DNA of 64,000 nt from Holacanthus passer. Its lineage: Eukaryota; Chordata; Actinopteri; Pomacanthidae. The notes below the pieces were generated by a model that had not been told where the DNA came from, made no database searches, and saw only the letters and a program-made list of their open reading frames with translations. The stretch is from contig JAFREQ010000037.1 in assembly GCA_025331565.1 (NCBI GenBank), positions 2,852,001 to 2,916,000 on the forward strand, written 5' to 3'. Of this stretch, positions 40,601 to 51,516 are shown piece by piece (positions within the stretch are counted from its first letter, which is position 1; every line of letters begins with the position of its first letter). The translations under genes and the position numbers were made by a program.

Positions 40601-41802
40601 TATTTGCTAAAATTAGTTTGGTTTGGTTTTCCTCCGACAATTACCTGAATACAAATCACTTCAGAGTTTTTCTCTGTGTGAACTGAACTCTCGCCAGCAC
40701 CCAGTGTTTTGTTACCGCAGACAACAGGCTCATTTAACTTGCTGAATTTGTTGGACGATGACGGTTGCAGGGAATTAAATCTGAGAATTGCAATGCTCAA
40801 GGTGAAGATGATTTCTTCTCATGAATTTGCAGTATTTATGAAAGCATTTATTAAAGTCCTTTTTTAAAACCTGTCCTCATGGGATCTCCTGTGTGAATCC
40901 ACTGGTGATTTTTGCTGAAACATTTTGTCCTGTGTTTTTACGCCTGCTCATGAGGTCCTGCTGTGCATTGGCTGCTCTTCTTAGCACCATTTTTCACAGT
41001 CAAGTTGGACATGTGATGAGGCAGGAGGATGTTTTTCAAACTGGAAAGAAGCTGGAAGGGGAGGTTTGAAAAGCGTTAAGCTCTCAGGAGTTGAAGAGTT
41101 GTTGTCGGGTATATAACACCATAAAACCCCTGTAGAGGTTTTGTGCTCTATTGTGCTTTGAAACAGTAAAAGTCTACCTATTGTACCACTGTGTTCGCCA
41201 GTGTCATTCTTTTATTATCAGTTCACTGCCCCTTTAATTAGTTTACACTTGAAAATGTATCCTGTCATAGTGCTGCTTAACCCACATTGTTGGTCACCTT
41301 GGGATCCACTGGGGCTGCGGCATCTCACCTCGCTCCTCACACTCTGCCTCAGACCGCCGACCTCTCATTAATCACACAAATCAGCCGTCAGATGAGCTGC
41401 AAGCAACGAAATGCTGGCAGGTCTTGTTTCAGTTCACTGCGTTCAGAGGGCGAGTTTTATTGTAAGACAACATCAACCTGAAAAACCATGACATAGAGCA
41501 ATACTGTTTCTCCCTTCTTCAAAAAGAGCGTGCCTTGTCTTTTTCCACGGTCTGTTTATGTGATTTGCTTTTCACTTGATGGAAGTTTTGTTTGGGCTGC
41601 TGGGTTTTGGATGCACATTTGGTCCAACTTTAGCCCACTGTTGTCAAGGTGGAGTGGTTTACAGCGTGTATGCAGCTGGGATTAGAAGTTTCAAAGGAAA
41701 ATACACTTTACACCTTCACTTGATGACTTTCATTGATTCGCCCAATTTGATCTTGATGACGACGTGCTCTTTTTTTCCCCTTTCTCTCCTTTCGTTGCTC
41801 AG

Positions 41803-41943
41803 GAAGCCAAGCTGCGGGAGCTGCTGGATGTCAGCACCCTGGCGGGGAAGATGGAGAACAGGATGCTGACAGTGGTGAGCGGCCCTGACATGGTCAACAT
41901 CACCTATCTGAACTTCATGGCCTTCCAGGAGGAGACGGCTAAG
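41803..41943 (+). CDS. plcb1: plcb1 exon B (PH domain)
   Basis: The exon is 141 nt, phase 0 at both ends, and encodes residues 24-70, from EAKLRELLDV to FQEETAK. The acceptor is a strong pyrimidine tract ending in CTCAG and the donor is GTAAAT. The segment TVVSGPDMVNITYLNFMAFQ is the conserved core of the PLC-beta PH domain, which contributes to membrane docking and small G-protein or G-beta-gamma contacts in this family. Compared with mammalian PLCB1 as I recall it, the loop STLAGKMEN is one residue longer. This is the first of eleven exons clustered within 22 kb. Confidence 0.95.
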
Positions 41944-42557
41944 GTAAATGGTCTGCACAACAACAAAAAAATTATAATGATAACTACCTTCTATGAATAT
42001 ATGACAAGCAGCCACTCATTGTAATATATATTTATGTATTGCTATGGGTGAAAACCTCATTCTTCCAGGTTTGATCATGTTTAATTGAGGTGTTCCATTC
42101 ATGTGTGTGGGGGTCAGTGTTTATGAAGCACTTCCCTGTAAAGACGTTAATGTTGCAGAAATGAAAACCAGAAATAGCATGGTTGTTCTAAAGGTTAATT
42201 AAAATGATGAAAACGATGCGTAACAATAATGTGATCACTATCTCAGCTTCCTCAGCGATAAATAGGTGGGATTAAATCGAGTTCCCATTTATTCTCTGTT
42301 CAGTTTGGAGGCGCCGTTTCTCTGTTGGGTTAACTGCATACTGTGTGGGGTCAGCAAAAGTGTGTTTTCTGAATTCAAATTATCAGCACACCCACATGTA
42401 TGAGCTAATGTCCTCATTTATTCCTAATGCATAACAGTAGTAACAGACCGGCCCATTTCAACCCTCAGCAGTTATCAACGTCAAATTGCACCTGGTTTTG
42501 CATCTGACAGTGTGTGTGTGTTTGTGTGTGTGTGTTTGTGTGTTTTATTTGCTGCAG
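41944..42557 (+). other. plcb1: Intron B-C of plcb1
   Basis: This is a 614-bp phase 0 intron. Its last 60 bp are a TG-rich tract (42511-42542) followed by a short pyrimidine-poor acceptor region, TTTTATTTGCTGCAG. Nothing else is recognised. Confidence 0.9.
42511..42542 (+). repeat. TG-rich tract before exon C
   Basis: The tract is TG repeats with two TTTG interruptions, ending 15 bp before the exon C acceptor. It takes the place of a normal polypyrimidine tract. UG-rich RNA is a known binding site for TDP-43 and CELF proteins. Confidence 0.95.
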
Positions 42558-42637
42558 GAATGGGCCGAGGAGCTGTTCAACCTGGCATCTAACCTCTTGG
42601 TACAGAACATGTCCAGAGAGGCCTGCCTTGAGAAAGC
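42558..42637 (+). CDS. plcb1: plcb1 exon C (end of PH domain / linker to EF hands)
   Basis: The exon is 80 nt, begins in phase 0 and ends with two bases of a split Ala codon (GC|A, residue 97). It encodes residues 71-96, EWAEELFNLASNLLVQNMSR followed by EACLEK. The acceptor is TTTGCTGCAG and the donor is GTATGT. The sequence corresponds to the conserved helix W-x-E-E-x-F-x-L-A-x-N-L-L-x-Q-N-x-S-R that leads from the PH domain into the first EF hand. It lies between a TG-rich tract immediately upstream and a CA repeat 27 bp downstream. Skipping it would shift the frame. Confidence 0.95.
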
Positions 42638-42663
42638 GTATGTTACCGGCACACACCTGCTCT

Positions 42664-42680
42664 CACACACACACACACAC
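42664..42680 (+). repeat. CA repeat after exon C
   Basis: A perfect CA run starting 27 bp after the exon C donor. It is complementary to the TG tract at 42511. Confidence 0.95.
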
Positions 42681-44139
42681 TCAAGCAGTCACACAAAAAA
42701 ATGTAAATCCACAACCCCAAGATAAATATGAAAATCAGGTCTGCTAGAAACCAAAAATGTCAGTCATCACAAGCGTCATATCAGGGATGTATTGTATTTT
42801 ACATAAACAGAAACAGCAGGGAAAGCAAATGAGGCATCCTCTGCAAAAGAGCAACACGACTGTAATGCCAATTCTCCTGTACACAATAGAAATATACAGA
42901 ATGAGTGTTTACCTATGAATGCATGCAAGAACATATTTGTAACACGCACTGCACAAAATATGCAATAAAACACACAGAGACACCTTGATGCATACACCGA
43001 GGTGCATATGGGCTGAACAGGAGGTAAGAAGTTGCTTTTCACAGCCCCACGAGGCAGCCTGAGGGTTTGAGTTTAGAAAGGTCACTTGACCTCACAACGA
43101 TGGAGAAAGTAAGGAGGGAAAAAACTGACAGGAAGGAAGTAGGAGAATAGATAAAACAGCTGGAGCCATGCATTAGTTCATGAACCCGACCCTGTGCATC
43201 TCGGTCGGTTTATCTGCTTCTCGGTATGAGAGTGCATACGTGACCGGGTGTGAGGGTGCATTCATACGGTGCTGGAGCCTATGATTTTGCTGCATTGATG
43301 ACATAATGACAGACTTGTGTCAGTAGATCCTTAAACAGGCTCGGGCTTGCTGACCTGAGATTGCAATGGTGTCACATTGTCAAGGAGGGGGTCGCCATTG
43401 TGTTTTAGCCTATCACATTAATCACCCCCGGCTCTCATCAATGCATCTAGTGAGACAGTTTTTAACATCAATCGGCCTCACAGCACCTCAGATCCTGTGT
43501 AATAACTGTGTCTAGCAGCTTACAGCTCCACGTTCCTATTGATCTGAATGGAGCCCACACAGTGATCTATAGTTCACAGCTGATTTATGTGTGCAGTGAG
43601 TGACTAGCCTGAGTGAAGCTCATGCAGAGTGAAACCTAAATATGAATCTGCCGTATTGTATCGAGACAATATGCCAGGCTCCGCTTGCTGACAACTCCCA
43701 GCTGTCTGATGTTTATCAGTGAACAGAAGCCATTAACTCGCACCCCTGAGGAGGCTAATTGACTTATGAGACAATAAAAGTGGCCATCGACCACATCGTA
43801 CACAGAGGGTTGAATAGGAGTGAACGGAGCAGGTTTCGCAGTCACGCTGGCTGCTCGCAGCGGCAGTTGTTGTGCACCGCTCGCTGACAAATAAGGCGAT
43901 TCTTTGTCGTGCCACTGCCACTACTGCATGGAGAGGCTTCATCCCCGTTGATGGTCTTCCGCATGTGGTTAATTCTCATCGCTAGCTCAAGGCTGTGGTA
44001 CATTTTTTTTAAGAGGAGGGCTTCGTAGATGGACCAGGCTCCCAGCAACAGGAAACAAAACAGAACCCAGCATGTCTTCAAATGGCTGCTCGCTGCTAGA
44101 TGTTCTTTTCAGATCAATACCACTCCCTGGATGATGATG

Positions 44140-44330
44140 CCTTGTGCATCAGTGATTTTTATTTATTGTTATTTTTACTTTTTATGACCATTTTTGATTC
44201 AGCTTCCTAGTTGTATTTCTTGGTATCTAGGATCTTTCATTTGTAACTGTTTTTTTGCTCAGCTATACTGTAAATGAGGTCTCTACCTCAATGTGGTTCT
44301 GGGTTCAAATAAAGGTTGATGGTGATGATG
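44140..44330 (+). mobile_element. LINE-like 3' tail (L2-type)
   Basis: The sequence ends CTGTAAATGAGGTCTCTACC TCAATGTGGTTCTGGGTTCAAATAAAGGTT, followed by a short (GAT)n tail. A TGTAAATGAGG...CAATAAAGGTT ending with simple-repeat tail is typical of fish L2-like LINE 3' ends as I recall. Only the 3' end is present and there is no coding remnant. Confidence 0.45.
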
Positions 44331-45370
44331 ATGAGGGTTAGAAGAGCATGCTTTACAATGGGATGGGATGAGACCATGCTAGAGAGCTGGGAATTTACCA
44401 GGTGTTATTTTGTGCTTCATCCTGTGCCAAAAACCTAAGTGTGTGTGCAGCCATAAGTATTTGTACTGCCGCAGGTAAAATGGAAACTGACGTTCTTGAT
44501 GTAGCATTAACTAGAGAGGGAGAGTAGAGACAGACGGAGAAAGAGAAAGCAGTGAGTAAAACAGAAAAGGAGGCAGGAGGCAAGTCATCTGTTTTCCCCT
44601 ACTCGTCTTAATGAATAATACAGGCGGTTGTAAAGCAGATGAGGGCATCAAGAAACACCTAGCTCTTCCCTCCTTCTTTCCTTAATCCTGAGCTTTCCAT
44701 CCTTCCCTCCTTTTCTCTGTCTTTTTCAAAAATCAACCTTACCTTTAGTGACATCAGCTTTTCTCAACTCTCTTTCGACCAATACTTAATGTTTTTCACT
44801 TCTCGTTGTTCTCTTTTTCAGAGAATAAAAAAAAGCACCTCAGACAAAACCCAGTCTGGCCCTGTTAACCATTGCAGTCCTCGGTGACTTTGCCTGCGGC
44901 AGCCGGCCTGCCCTATGAAGTGGACACTGTAATGGATATTAATTATTAGCCAGCAGCCACTTAAAGCCCAACCTGTAATGATGGCTCCTGTTGCAGCGGA
45001 GCTATTTATAGCCCAGGCTGCGCTGCCCTTGTGCTGCTGCTGCTGCATGTCTCTGTGCTGCCAATGCAAGACTTCCAGGGATTAGCCACAACCTTGAACC
45101 TGCCATTTAAACACAGCCGAGTATTTGTGGCGTCCACAGAGAACTCTACAAACACAGTCAGCCTCTGGGTGTTTGTGTGTATTTCACCACAGTGATGCTT
45201 GTGCCATAATACAAATTTGCCCACTTGCTCATAGACAGACATGGCAACTGGTTACAGACATGTACATCAATCACAGGCGCACATAGAAATTAAATTTGAG
45301 CAAGTCCATTACTCACACAGACAAACTGCTGATTGCATGTTGTGTAAGGTGTGTGCTCTGTCCAATACAG

Positions 45371-45424
45371 ATACACTCGGCTGAAGCTGCAGCTCAACCC
45401 TGAGGGGCGAATCCCCGTCAAGAA
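45371..45424 (+). CDS. plcb1: plcb1 exon D (EF-hand region)
   Basis: The exon is 54 nt. It completes the Ala codon from exon C, encodes YTRLKLQLNPEGRIPVK (residues 98-114), and ends with AA of a split Asn codon. The acceptor is CAATACAG and the donor is GTAAGT. It matches the first EF-hand-like loop of PLC-beta (LKLQ-x3-x-GRIPVKN). In this family the EF hands are mainly structural and generally do not need calcium bound. The small size and split-codon phases agree with its neighbours, so the exon is secure despite its length. Confidence 0.93.
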
Positions 45425-47420
45425 GTAAGTCTCTCTGACTCATCCCTCTTTCTCTGCCACCTCTCCGCTCTTTTGATCAATGCGTAGCTTCCTCTGTCTT
45501 CCCTCGTTACTGTGAGCATGTGTACGCTTCAGTATACACACAGTCTCTGTGTACATGTGTGCATTTATTAGAATATGTTACCCCTCCCTTCTGTCGTCAC
45601 AATACTCCCTTTTATTCTTTCCTCTTCTTTCTTCAGCTCTGCAGTAAAACGTGCTCCATTAATTCTACTACTCTCCTCCATCTGTAAAGAGACCCCCTCT
45701 TATTGATTTTGCGTGTGTGTGAGAATTTTCTTTTGTGTATTTCATTTTTGTGAATTTCATTTTCAGTTTCGCTTATCTGGGAGTTTGTCACCAGCTCACT
45801 GAAAATCCAACCCTCTCCATTGCCATTAGTCAAGTTGAGCTTTCAGGCAGGCAACAGTGAACTTCTGCGATAACCTCCCTCAGAGCCGCGGAGGAAAACA
45901 GTGGGTGTCAACACAGAGAGGCAGAGAGACACTCCTTGCCGTTTAGGGAATTAACCTCCTAGCTGGGAGGACATGTCAGCTTGACTAATGTCAGCTTGAC
46001 TCTGCTCTCCCACTGAGCATACAGTATGCGCTCATGGATGTGCACAGGCATAACTCTGCATGTAATTAAAACAGGCTACGGCCAACGGACACAGAGCTAA
46101 ACAGCCAGCGGTACACACTGGAGTTCATTGCAGTAAATCTCATTTATTGTCTGTGTACACTAGAAAAAAAAACAGAGGACAGTAGCTCAACCACACACAG
46201 ACACAGACAATGTCTGTCTACACTCAGAAATGACTGATGAGACAGGACAGCATATTGTCAGGGAGAACCATGCATCTCTGAAGCTAAAAAAACCCCAAAA
46301 TGGAATATCTGAAAGATGCACCGTCACAACGCTAGAAACAGGCCTGTTTTCTTAGCTCATTGAAACTGATGCTTTGGAGATGCATGGTGTTCATAGGACA
46401 GCAATCATACAATGGTTAGTTATGTGTTGTGAAGTTGTAAACATTCTACCTGCAGGTCTTTTGTTTATTTGCACAAGGCAAATGCCTAGTTTTGTGACTG
46501 ATGACGTAAGATGTGTGGAGTAACAAGTAGTGTCTAACTGTGATATGATAATGATCATGATAATGATTATGGTCATTGCAACAGTAATGAAAATGGTAAT
46601 CATAACGATAAGAAGAAATTTCAACAATACAACTTAATGAGCTCATTTTTGTAAGCATGTAGTTATTTTGTCTTTATAAAGGATAACAAACATTATCACG
46701 TTATTTATGTACACATGGTGTTGCCATCTGGAGTTAAGACAGTGTGAACAGCAGTGTTTATATCTGTTTGTTTTGTGTTGTATGTACCATTTATAACTGA
46801 ATAGCAAATATTCATTAAATGAAAACTACTGTGCTTTTTATAGTGTACACATGTCTCACCTTTGTTGATCTACAATCATTTTGTCTTTATATGCTTTGAT
46901 ATCAGTGAGGGTAGACAAAATATTTGAAGCAATTCTTGGTATAATGAAATATATACAGTACAGCCTCTGAAATGCATAGAAAGTTGAATCAACAACTCTT
47001 TAAAACAGTTTCAGCAAAAATTAAACATTATAACTTTCATGAATATAGAATTTATTGCAGGGCTGTTATATTAGAGTGGATTAGTTTTAGCTTGGTGTAC
47101 CTTTTATTTTTTCCCACATTGTCTCTCTACTTTATATTCAGATTTTTTACTTAATCTGCATATATTACATTTTCATTTTCAATCCATCTGTTTTCTTTGT
47201 TTCATTTCTATCTTTTAATCTGTAATTTTCCCAAAGCCTGTGGCTGCATTCTCTCCTAACAACATTTTTTAGTTTTTGCCCTCTATTTTGTTCTTACAGG
47301 ATATCTTCAATAAGTGTCAATTAAAGACTGTGATGAATTCATTAGCAGACTGAAAACTCCTCTGCCTGTGTGGCATTTTCTGTGATTACTCATAAGAGTG
47401 TGTTTTTTGTGTCCACGCAG
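45425..47420 (+). other. plcb1: Intron D-E of plcb1
   Basis: This is a 2.0-kb phase 2 intron. It has a 15-bp tandem duplication at 45972-46001, imperfect GATAATGAT-type repeats near 46540-46615, and AT-rich sequence up to the acceptor. No gene is seen. Confidence 0.9.
45972..46001 (+). repeat. 15-bp tandem duplication
   Basis: Two adjacent 15-bp copies of (C/A)ATGTCAGCTTGACT, differing only at the first base. Confidence 0.85.
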
Positions 47421-47496
47421 TATCTTCAGGATGTTCTCAGCCGACAGGAAGCGAGTGGAGACAGCCCTGGAAAACTGTAACCTCCCTTCTGGCAGA
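47421..47496 (+). CDS. plcb1: plcb1 exon E (EF-hand region)
   Basis: The exon is 76 nt. It finishes the split Asn codon (AA|T, residue 115) and encodes residues 116-140, IFRMFSADRKRVETALENCN then LPSGR, ending in phase 0. The acceptor is GTCCACGCAG and the donor is GTGAGA. The block MFSADRKRVE-x-ALE-x-C is a strong PLC-beta signature in the first EF-hand lobe. Confidence 0.95.
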
Positions 47497-49724
47497 GTGA
47501 GACACCAAAATACTAAAACTCCCTCCTTTTTTAGCAATACTGTCTCCTCATATTTCCTCTGTCTCTGAACCTGCTCCCATCTGTGTCCTGTCTTCTCTGC
47601 CTCTCTTTCTTATCTTAGTCACCGAGCTCTTTCATCTTCTCCGTCCATCCTTCAGTCTGTCCTCTCGCCATTCAGCTCATTCTTTATTCTCCTGAAACTG
47701 CAGCTGATTGCTGCTTTGCTCATTTGTTTGGAGTTTTATTTTCTGGATGTCTGCATGACTTCCCACTCAGAACTGATTCAGCCTTGGTTGTAATGAAACA
47801 AATAGACCCAGTGGGAGCAACAGAGATGACAAAAGCTGTTTTATCTTTACCTCTGTCAGATATCACTGGAGAGAAGCTGCCCCCTCATGCATTGAGGTGT
47901 AAACACTCCCCCAACACAGCAAACAAGCTCTGTATTCCAGCAGTAGCGAGCAATTTGCATGTTTGGAAGTGGGAAAATGCTGTTTAATGCAGTTCTGAAC
48001 ACATGCTGAAATATATGCACATACAGTAGGGCAGACACACCGCAGCTGAATACAATGAGAACGAACACATACACAGAAATACAAACAGACACACAGAACA
48101 AACTATACATAATTAGCACGGGGGAGCGAGCAGGAGGTAAAAACGTGTTGCCTTATGAAGGTCTGGTGGGATTTGCTGTTGTTCCAATGCGCAAGTAATT
48201 ACAGCTAAACGATAGTGCTGTTAATCCCTCAAACACACACACTCACAGGCAAAAGCGCACTCACCACGTCACTCGCACCAAGGTCTTTAGAATGAGTCAT
48301 TGAGTTTGGGCCGGGCTTGACCTGCGTCCCCCTCCCTCGGTGCATCCTTCCTCATCTTCATCTTTCCCTGGCTCCTTTCTAAGAGTGTTTGGTTCTGCTC
48401 TGTTTCTTGCTGGCACGATGCTATTACCTGCTGCTCAGCACACTGTGTCTTTATCAGACCTGTTTGGCTCTGATAGCTCTATAAGGAGCCCTTGTAGTCA
48501 CAGGTTTTTTTGTTTAAGTCCAGGTGCAAAATTGCAGGCAGGCATCTTTTGTTAATTGTTTGCATTGTGTTGTGGAATCGTGTCCAGAGGGAGACCAGAG
48601 GTTGGGGTTAGCTATAGAACATCCCACAGCATGAAATACATGTCTTGCTCATAGACACATCAGCACAGCTTGTCCCATTCACCAGTTTTCTTGTATTGAG
48701 GATTTTCTGGTGGTCCAGGCCTGTACAGAGAGTCTGCTTTGGAATTGAGGGTCTAAGGATAGAGGGTGTTGTATATTGTACAGATTGTGATTTTGGACCA
48801 TATAAATAAAATTGACTTGACTCACATACAACCCTGATTCCAAAAAGGTGTGATGCTGTGTACAACATAAACAAAACAGAATGTGATAATTTGCAAATCC
48901 TTTTTGACATATGCTGAATTGAAAAGAGTTCAAAGACAATAAATTTAATGTTTGACCTCATCAATGTCATAGATTTTTGTAAATATAAGCTTATTCTGAA
49001 TTTCAAACAAGTTGGGACAGGAGCAACAAAAGACTGTGAAAGTTGTGGACTGATCCAAAAACACCTGTTTGGATCATTCCACAGGTAAACAGGTTCATTG
49101 GTAACAGGTGACAGTATCATGGTTGGGTATGAAAGGTTCAACCTGCAAAGGCTCAGTCATTCACAAGCAAGGATGGAGAGAGGATATTACTACATGTCGT
49201 AAAACTGTGGTCGGCAAACATAGTTTGTTTCTCAATGATTGCGTTCTGTTTTTATTTACACAGCATCCCATTTTTTGGAATCAGGGATTGATGTAGCTAC
49301 ATAACAAATATAATGGATTCATCTTGTGCATTTAGTACAGTGTAAGAGAACTTGTGCACAAGCTGCAGGAAAAAGCAATTTAGCATAAGGAGTTCTGAAA
49401 ATGTTCTTGCATGAGGCTCCTTGTGTGCTTCCGTTGTCTGTATGTAAAGTATAAACTTTGAAGATCTAGCACCCACACACTACACTGAAATTAGAATTTG
49501 AACACATAGATTCCATTTAAACAATGAAATCACCAAGATTTAGGTGCCAATCCTGAAAATGATAATAGTATTTCATAGCACAGCAGTACTGGTGGATCAG
49601 TTCTGAACGTACAAAGTTTTGTTCTTCCTCAGTGTCTCTACCCACAAGGCCACCTGCTGCCCCATAATTTGTATGCACTGTAAAGTATGTATTTATGTGA
49701 CCGTGTTTCTTTTGTCTGCTGCAG
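47497..49724 (+). other. plcb1: Intron E-F of plcb1 (holds Tc1-like copy 1)
   Basis: This is a 2.2-kb phase 0 intron. The Tc1/mariner-derived element at 48829-49293 occupies its downstream half. The other sequence has no recognised content. Open frames on the minus strand here are explained by the element. Confidence 0.9.
48829..49293 (+). mobile_element. Tc1/mariner-derived non-autonomous element, copy 1
   Basis: The element is about 465 bp and lies between TA dinucleotides (48827-48828 and 49294-49295). The left end reads CAACCCTGATTCCAAAAA and the right end holds its complement, TTTTTTGGAATCAGGG, as terminal inverted repeats. The inner part resembles the 5' portion of a fish Tc1-like transposon (the stretch GTATCATGGTTGGGTATGAA and what follows) and then jumps to the far terminus. 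This implies an internal deletion that removed the transposase. Family assignment is from memory. No functional transposase remains. It gives rise to spurious open frames on both strands. Confidence 0.8.
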
Positions 49725-49823
49725 AATGACTCCATCCCCCAGGAAGATTTCACCCCTGAGGTCTACACCATGTTCCTGAGCAACATCTGTCCCCGATCTG
49801 AGCTGGACCACATCTTCTCTGAC
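49725..49823 (+). CDS. plcb1: plcb1 exon F (EF-hand region; tandem GTGT donor)
   Basis: The exon is 99 nt as drawn and encodes residues 141-173, starting NDSIPQEDFTPEVY and ending CPRSELDHIFSD. The acceptor is TCTGCTGCAG. The 3' end is ambiguous: the sequence reads GAC-GTGTAAG, with possible donors at 49824 (gtgtaa) and 49826 (gtaaga). Only the upstream, weaker donor keeps exon G in frame in the sequence given. Using it joins FSD directly to GAK, one residue shorter than FSEFGAK in known PLCB1. The downstream donor would need one more G at the start of exon G. The exon identity is certain; the last two bases are not. Confidence 0.9.
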
Positions 49824-50552
49824 GTGTAAGAACCACGTTTCCCTCACTTGTGTTTGCCTGTCAGGAAGCAATCATCTTTTCATCCTCCAAAGAACGCAGT
49901 AATTCCCAGTTCAGAAGAAACATGTTTAAAAAACTTGAAACAATGTGAGAGTGATTAATTTTTTTCGCAGCCATCTGTTGCTCTTTTCAGACGGGCAGCG
50001 AGATAATGGCTGCCGTCCTTGATAGGGAAATGTGGCTTTGCAGGTTTAAGACACCTGCTTTTACCAATTAGAGTCATCAGAAGCAGGTAATTGGAACAGG
50101 AAAGTCTGTTGTAATGGCACCGGTTGTGACTCCTTGCAGAGCTGCCCCTTGGCCCAGAGGGACTTAGACCATCAGCCGACAGCCCGACGGCACGACCGGG
50201 GCAACTCCAAGTCATAGATTTTAATCACATTTAAGCGAGATGGCATGAGAGCCAGGAGGATATGGGAATGATAATTTAGCGGAACAGGTTTAGATGTGAA
50301 AGGCGTTTTAATCAAATCTCATAATTTACTCAGCACAACATTTAATCCTCTGCTCCTTTGCGCTTCTGTTGCTCCCCCCTCTCCACATCTCTTTGCGCAT
50401 CTTTAATTACCCCTCCTCCCCTCCATCATCTCCCCCTTGTTCGTATTCTCATGTCTCAATTTTTGACTTCTGTTCTTGCGCTGGCAGCACGTTTCATAAC
50501 CCCACCCCAATGTTTTTTCCCCCACTCACCTTATCCTCTCCTCTCTTCTCAG
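49824..50552 (+). other. plcb1: Intron F-G of plcb1
   Basis: This is a 729-bp intron with a tandem donor GTGTAAG and a strong pyrimidine acceptor from about 50375 onward. The frame is phase 0 if the first donor is used. Nothing else is recognised. Confidence 0.85.
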
Positions 50553-50718
50553 GGGGCGAAGAGCCGTCCATACCTGACGGTGGAGCAGATGACAGAGTTT
50601 ATTAACAATAAACAGCGAGACCCTCGTCTGAACGAGATACTCTACCCTCCTCTCAAACCAGAACAGGTCCAGGTGCTGGTGGACAAATATGAGCCTAATG
50701 CTTCGCTGGCACAGAAAG
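50553..50718 (+). CDS. plcb1: plcb1 exon G (second EF-hand lobe)
   Basis: The exon is 166 nt, begins in phase 0 and ends with the first base of a split Gly codon. It encodes residues 174-228, GAKSRPYLTVEQMTEFINNK through QRDPRLNEILYPPLKPEQVQ to NASLAQK. The acceptor is a long pyrimidine tract ending in CTTCTCAG and the donor is GTCAGT. Y-L-T-V-x-Q-x-x-x-F-I-N-x-K-Q-R-D-P-R-L-N-E is the hallmark of the second EF-hand lobe of PLC-beta1/3. The following KYEP-N motif leads toward the X box. The four G bases at its start bear on the exon F boundary question. Confidence 0.95.
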
Positions 50719-51192
50719 GTCAGTGGCTCAAATGTCTGTCAGTGCAAACACAGGCACGCTATTATGCTTATACGCACACATAAACACACAGCAGCAACCT
50801 TTTCTGCATAAAATAAGGTGTACTCAAAGAACATTTTTTGACCATAAGTGTAGTTGTGTTTTGGAGTAAAACATTTTGAAAAGCACAAACAGTTTTACAC
50901 AATTGACCCAGACAGACCCAACCTCCTCCAACCCTTCAAACCCTCCACTCCACTCCCCCACCACCAATACATTTGGCAGCGCTGTTGTCAGAGCAACGCT
51001 CAGAGGGGACATGGTGGGGTGCCGAGGAAAGGAATGTTAAAAGTCCGTAAATATCACACATACACACACACCAAACACCACACACCACCACCAAAATGTT
51101 TCACCCGCTCCGAACACGGACGAACTTCACAGAGGATATTCCCTGCCATTTTATTTACAAGAATAGGATTACATGAGTAGAATTCTTGAGTG

Positions 51193-51222
51193 GAGAGAGA
51201 GAGAGAGAGAGAGAGTGTGTGT
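51193..51222. repeat. GA/GT compound microsatellite
   Basis: Eleven GA units run directly into four GT units. Confidence 0.95.
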
Positions 51223-51516
51223 ATAAAAGAGAGGGAGAGTGAAAAGATAGATAGAGGGAGGGTTGCTGGTGTGTGTTTGTGCTTCAGGAGGGCTTGAACA
51301 AATATCAAGTGGCAAGTGGAGTGCAGCCGAGAACTTAGGTGACGCTGTTCAACACAAATGTACAAGTGTACATACACAGTGTCATTTATCACAGTGTTTT
51401 ATTGCTCTTTTATTTTTCTAACTCACAAATCTTTCTTTTGTCTTATGCTTAAATATGATCCACCAAACGTGCACAAACCAGTGAAACAGTGGCTTACAGA
51501 GCTCAATGCATTCCAA

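Larger units (their letters stand above)
14258..41802 (+). other. plcb1: Large intron A-B of plcb1 (27.5 kb)
   Basis: The intron is bounded by donor GTAAGG and acceptor CTCAG and is phase 0. It contains the tRNA-Gly gene, the composite repeat at 17728-18271, a minus-strand tRNA-derived SINE near 19425-19580, a degraded repeat copy near 22609-22770, microsatellites at 26050, 27266, 36669 and 37595, and a LINE-like tail near 37020-37210. Purine-rich sequence lies around 15960-16190. The rest shows no coding signal. Some stretches rich in TAAT and ATTA cores (for example 26860-26930 and 29390-29530) look like candidate enhancers. Confidence 0.85.
42638..45370 (+). other. plcb1: Intron C-D of plcb1
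   Basis: This is a 2.7-kb phase 2 intron. It begins with a CA repeat (42664-42680) close to the donor. It contains a LINE-like 3' tail near 44140-44330 and several pyrimidine-rich stretches (44660-44820). No coding sequence is recognised. Confidence 0.9.

Noticed and set aside
48608..49141. 177-codon minus-strand open frame
   Set aside because: It spans the Tc1-like element and is repeated in copy 2 (55948-56217); it is not the transposase frame and is not a host gene.
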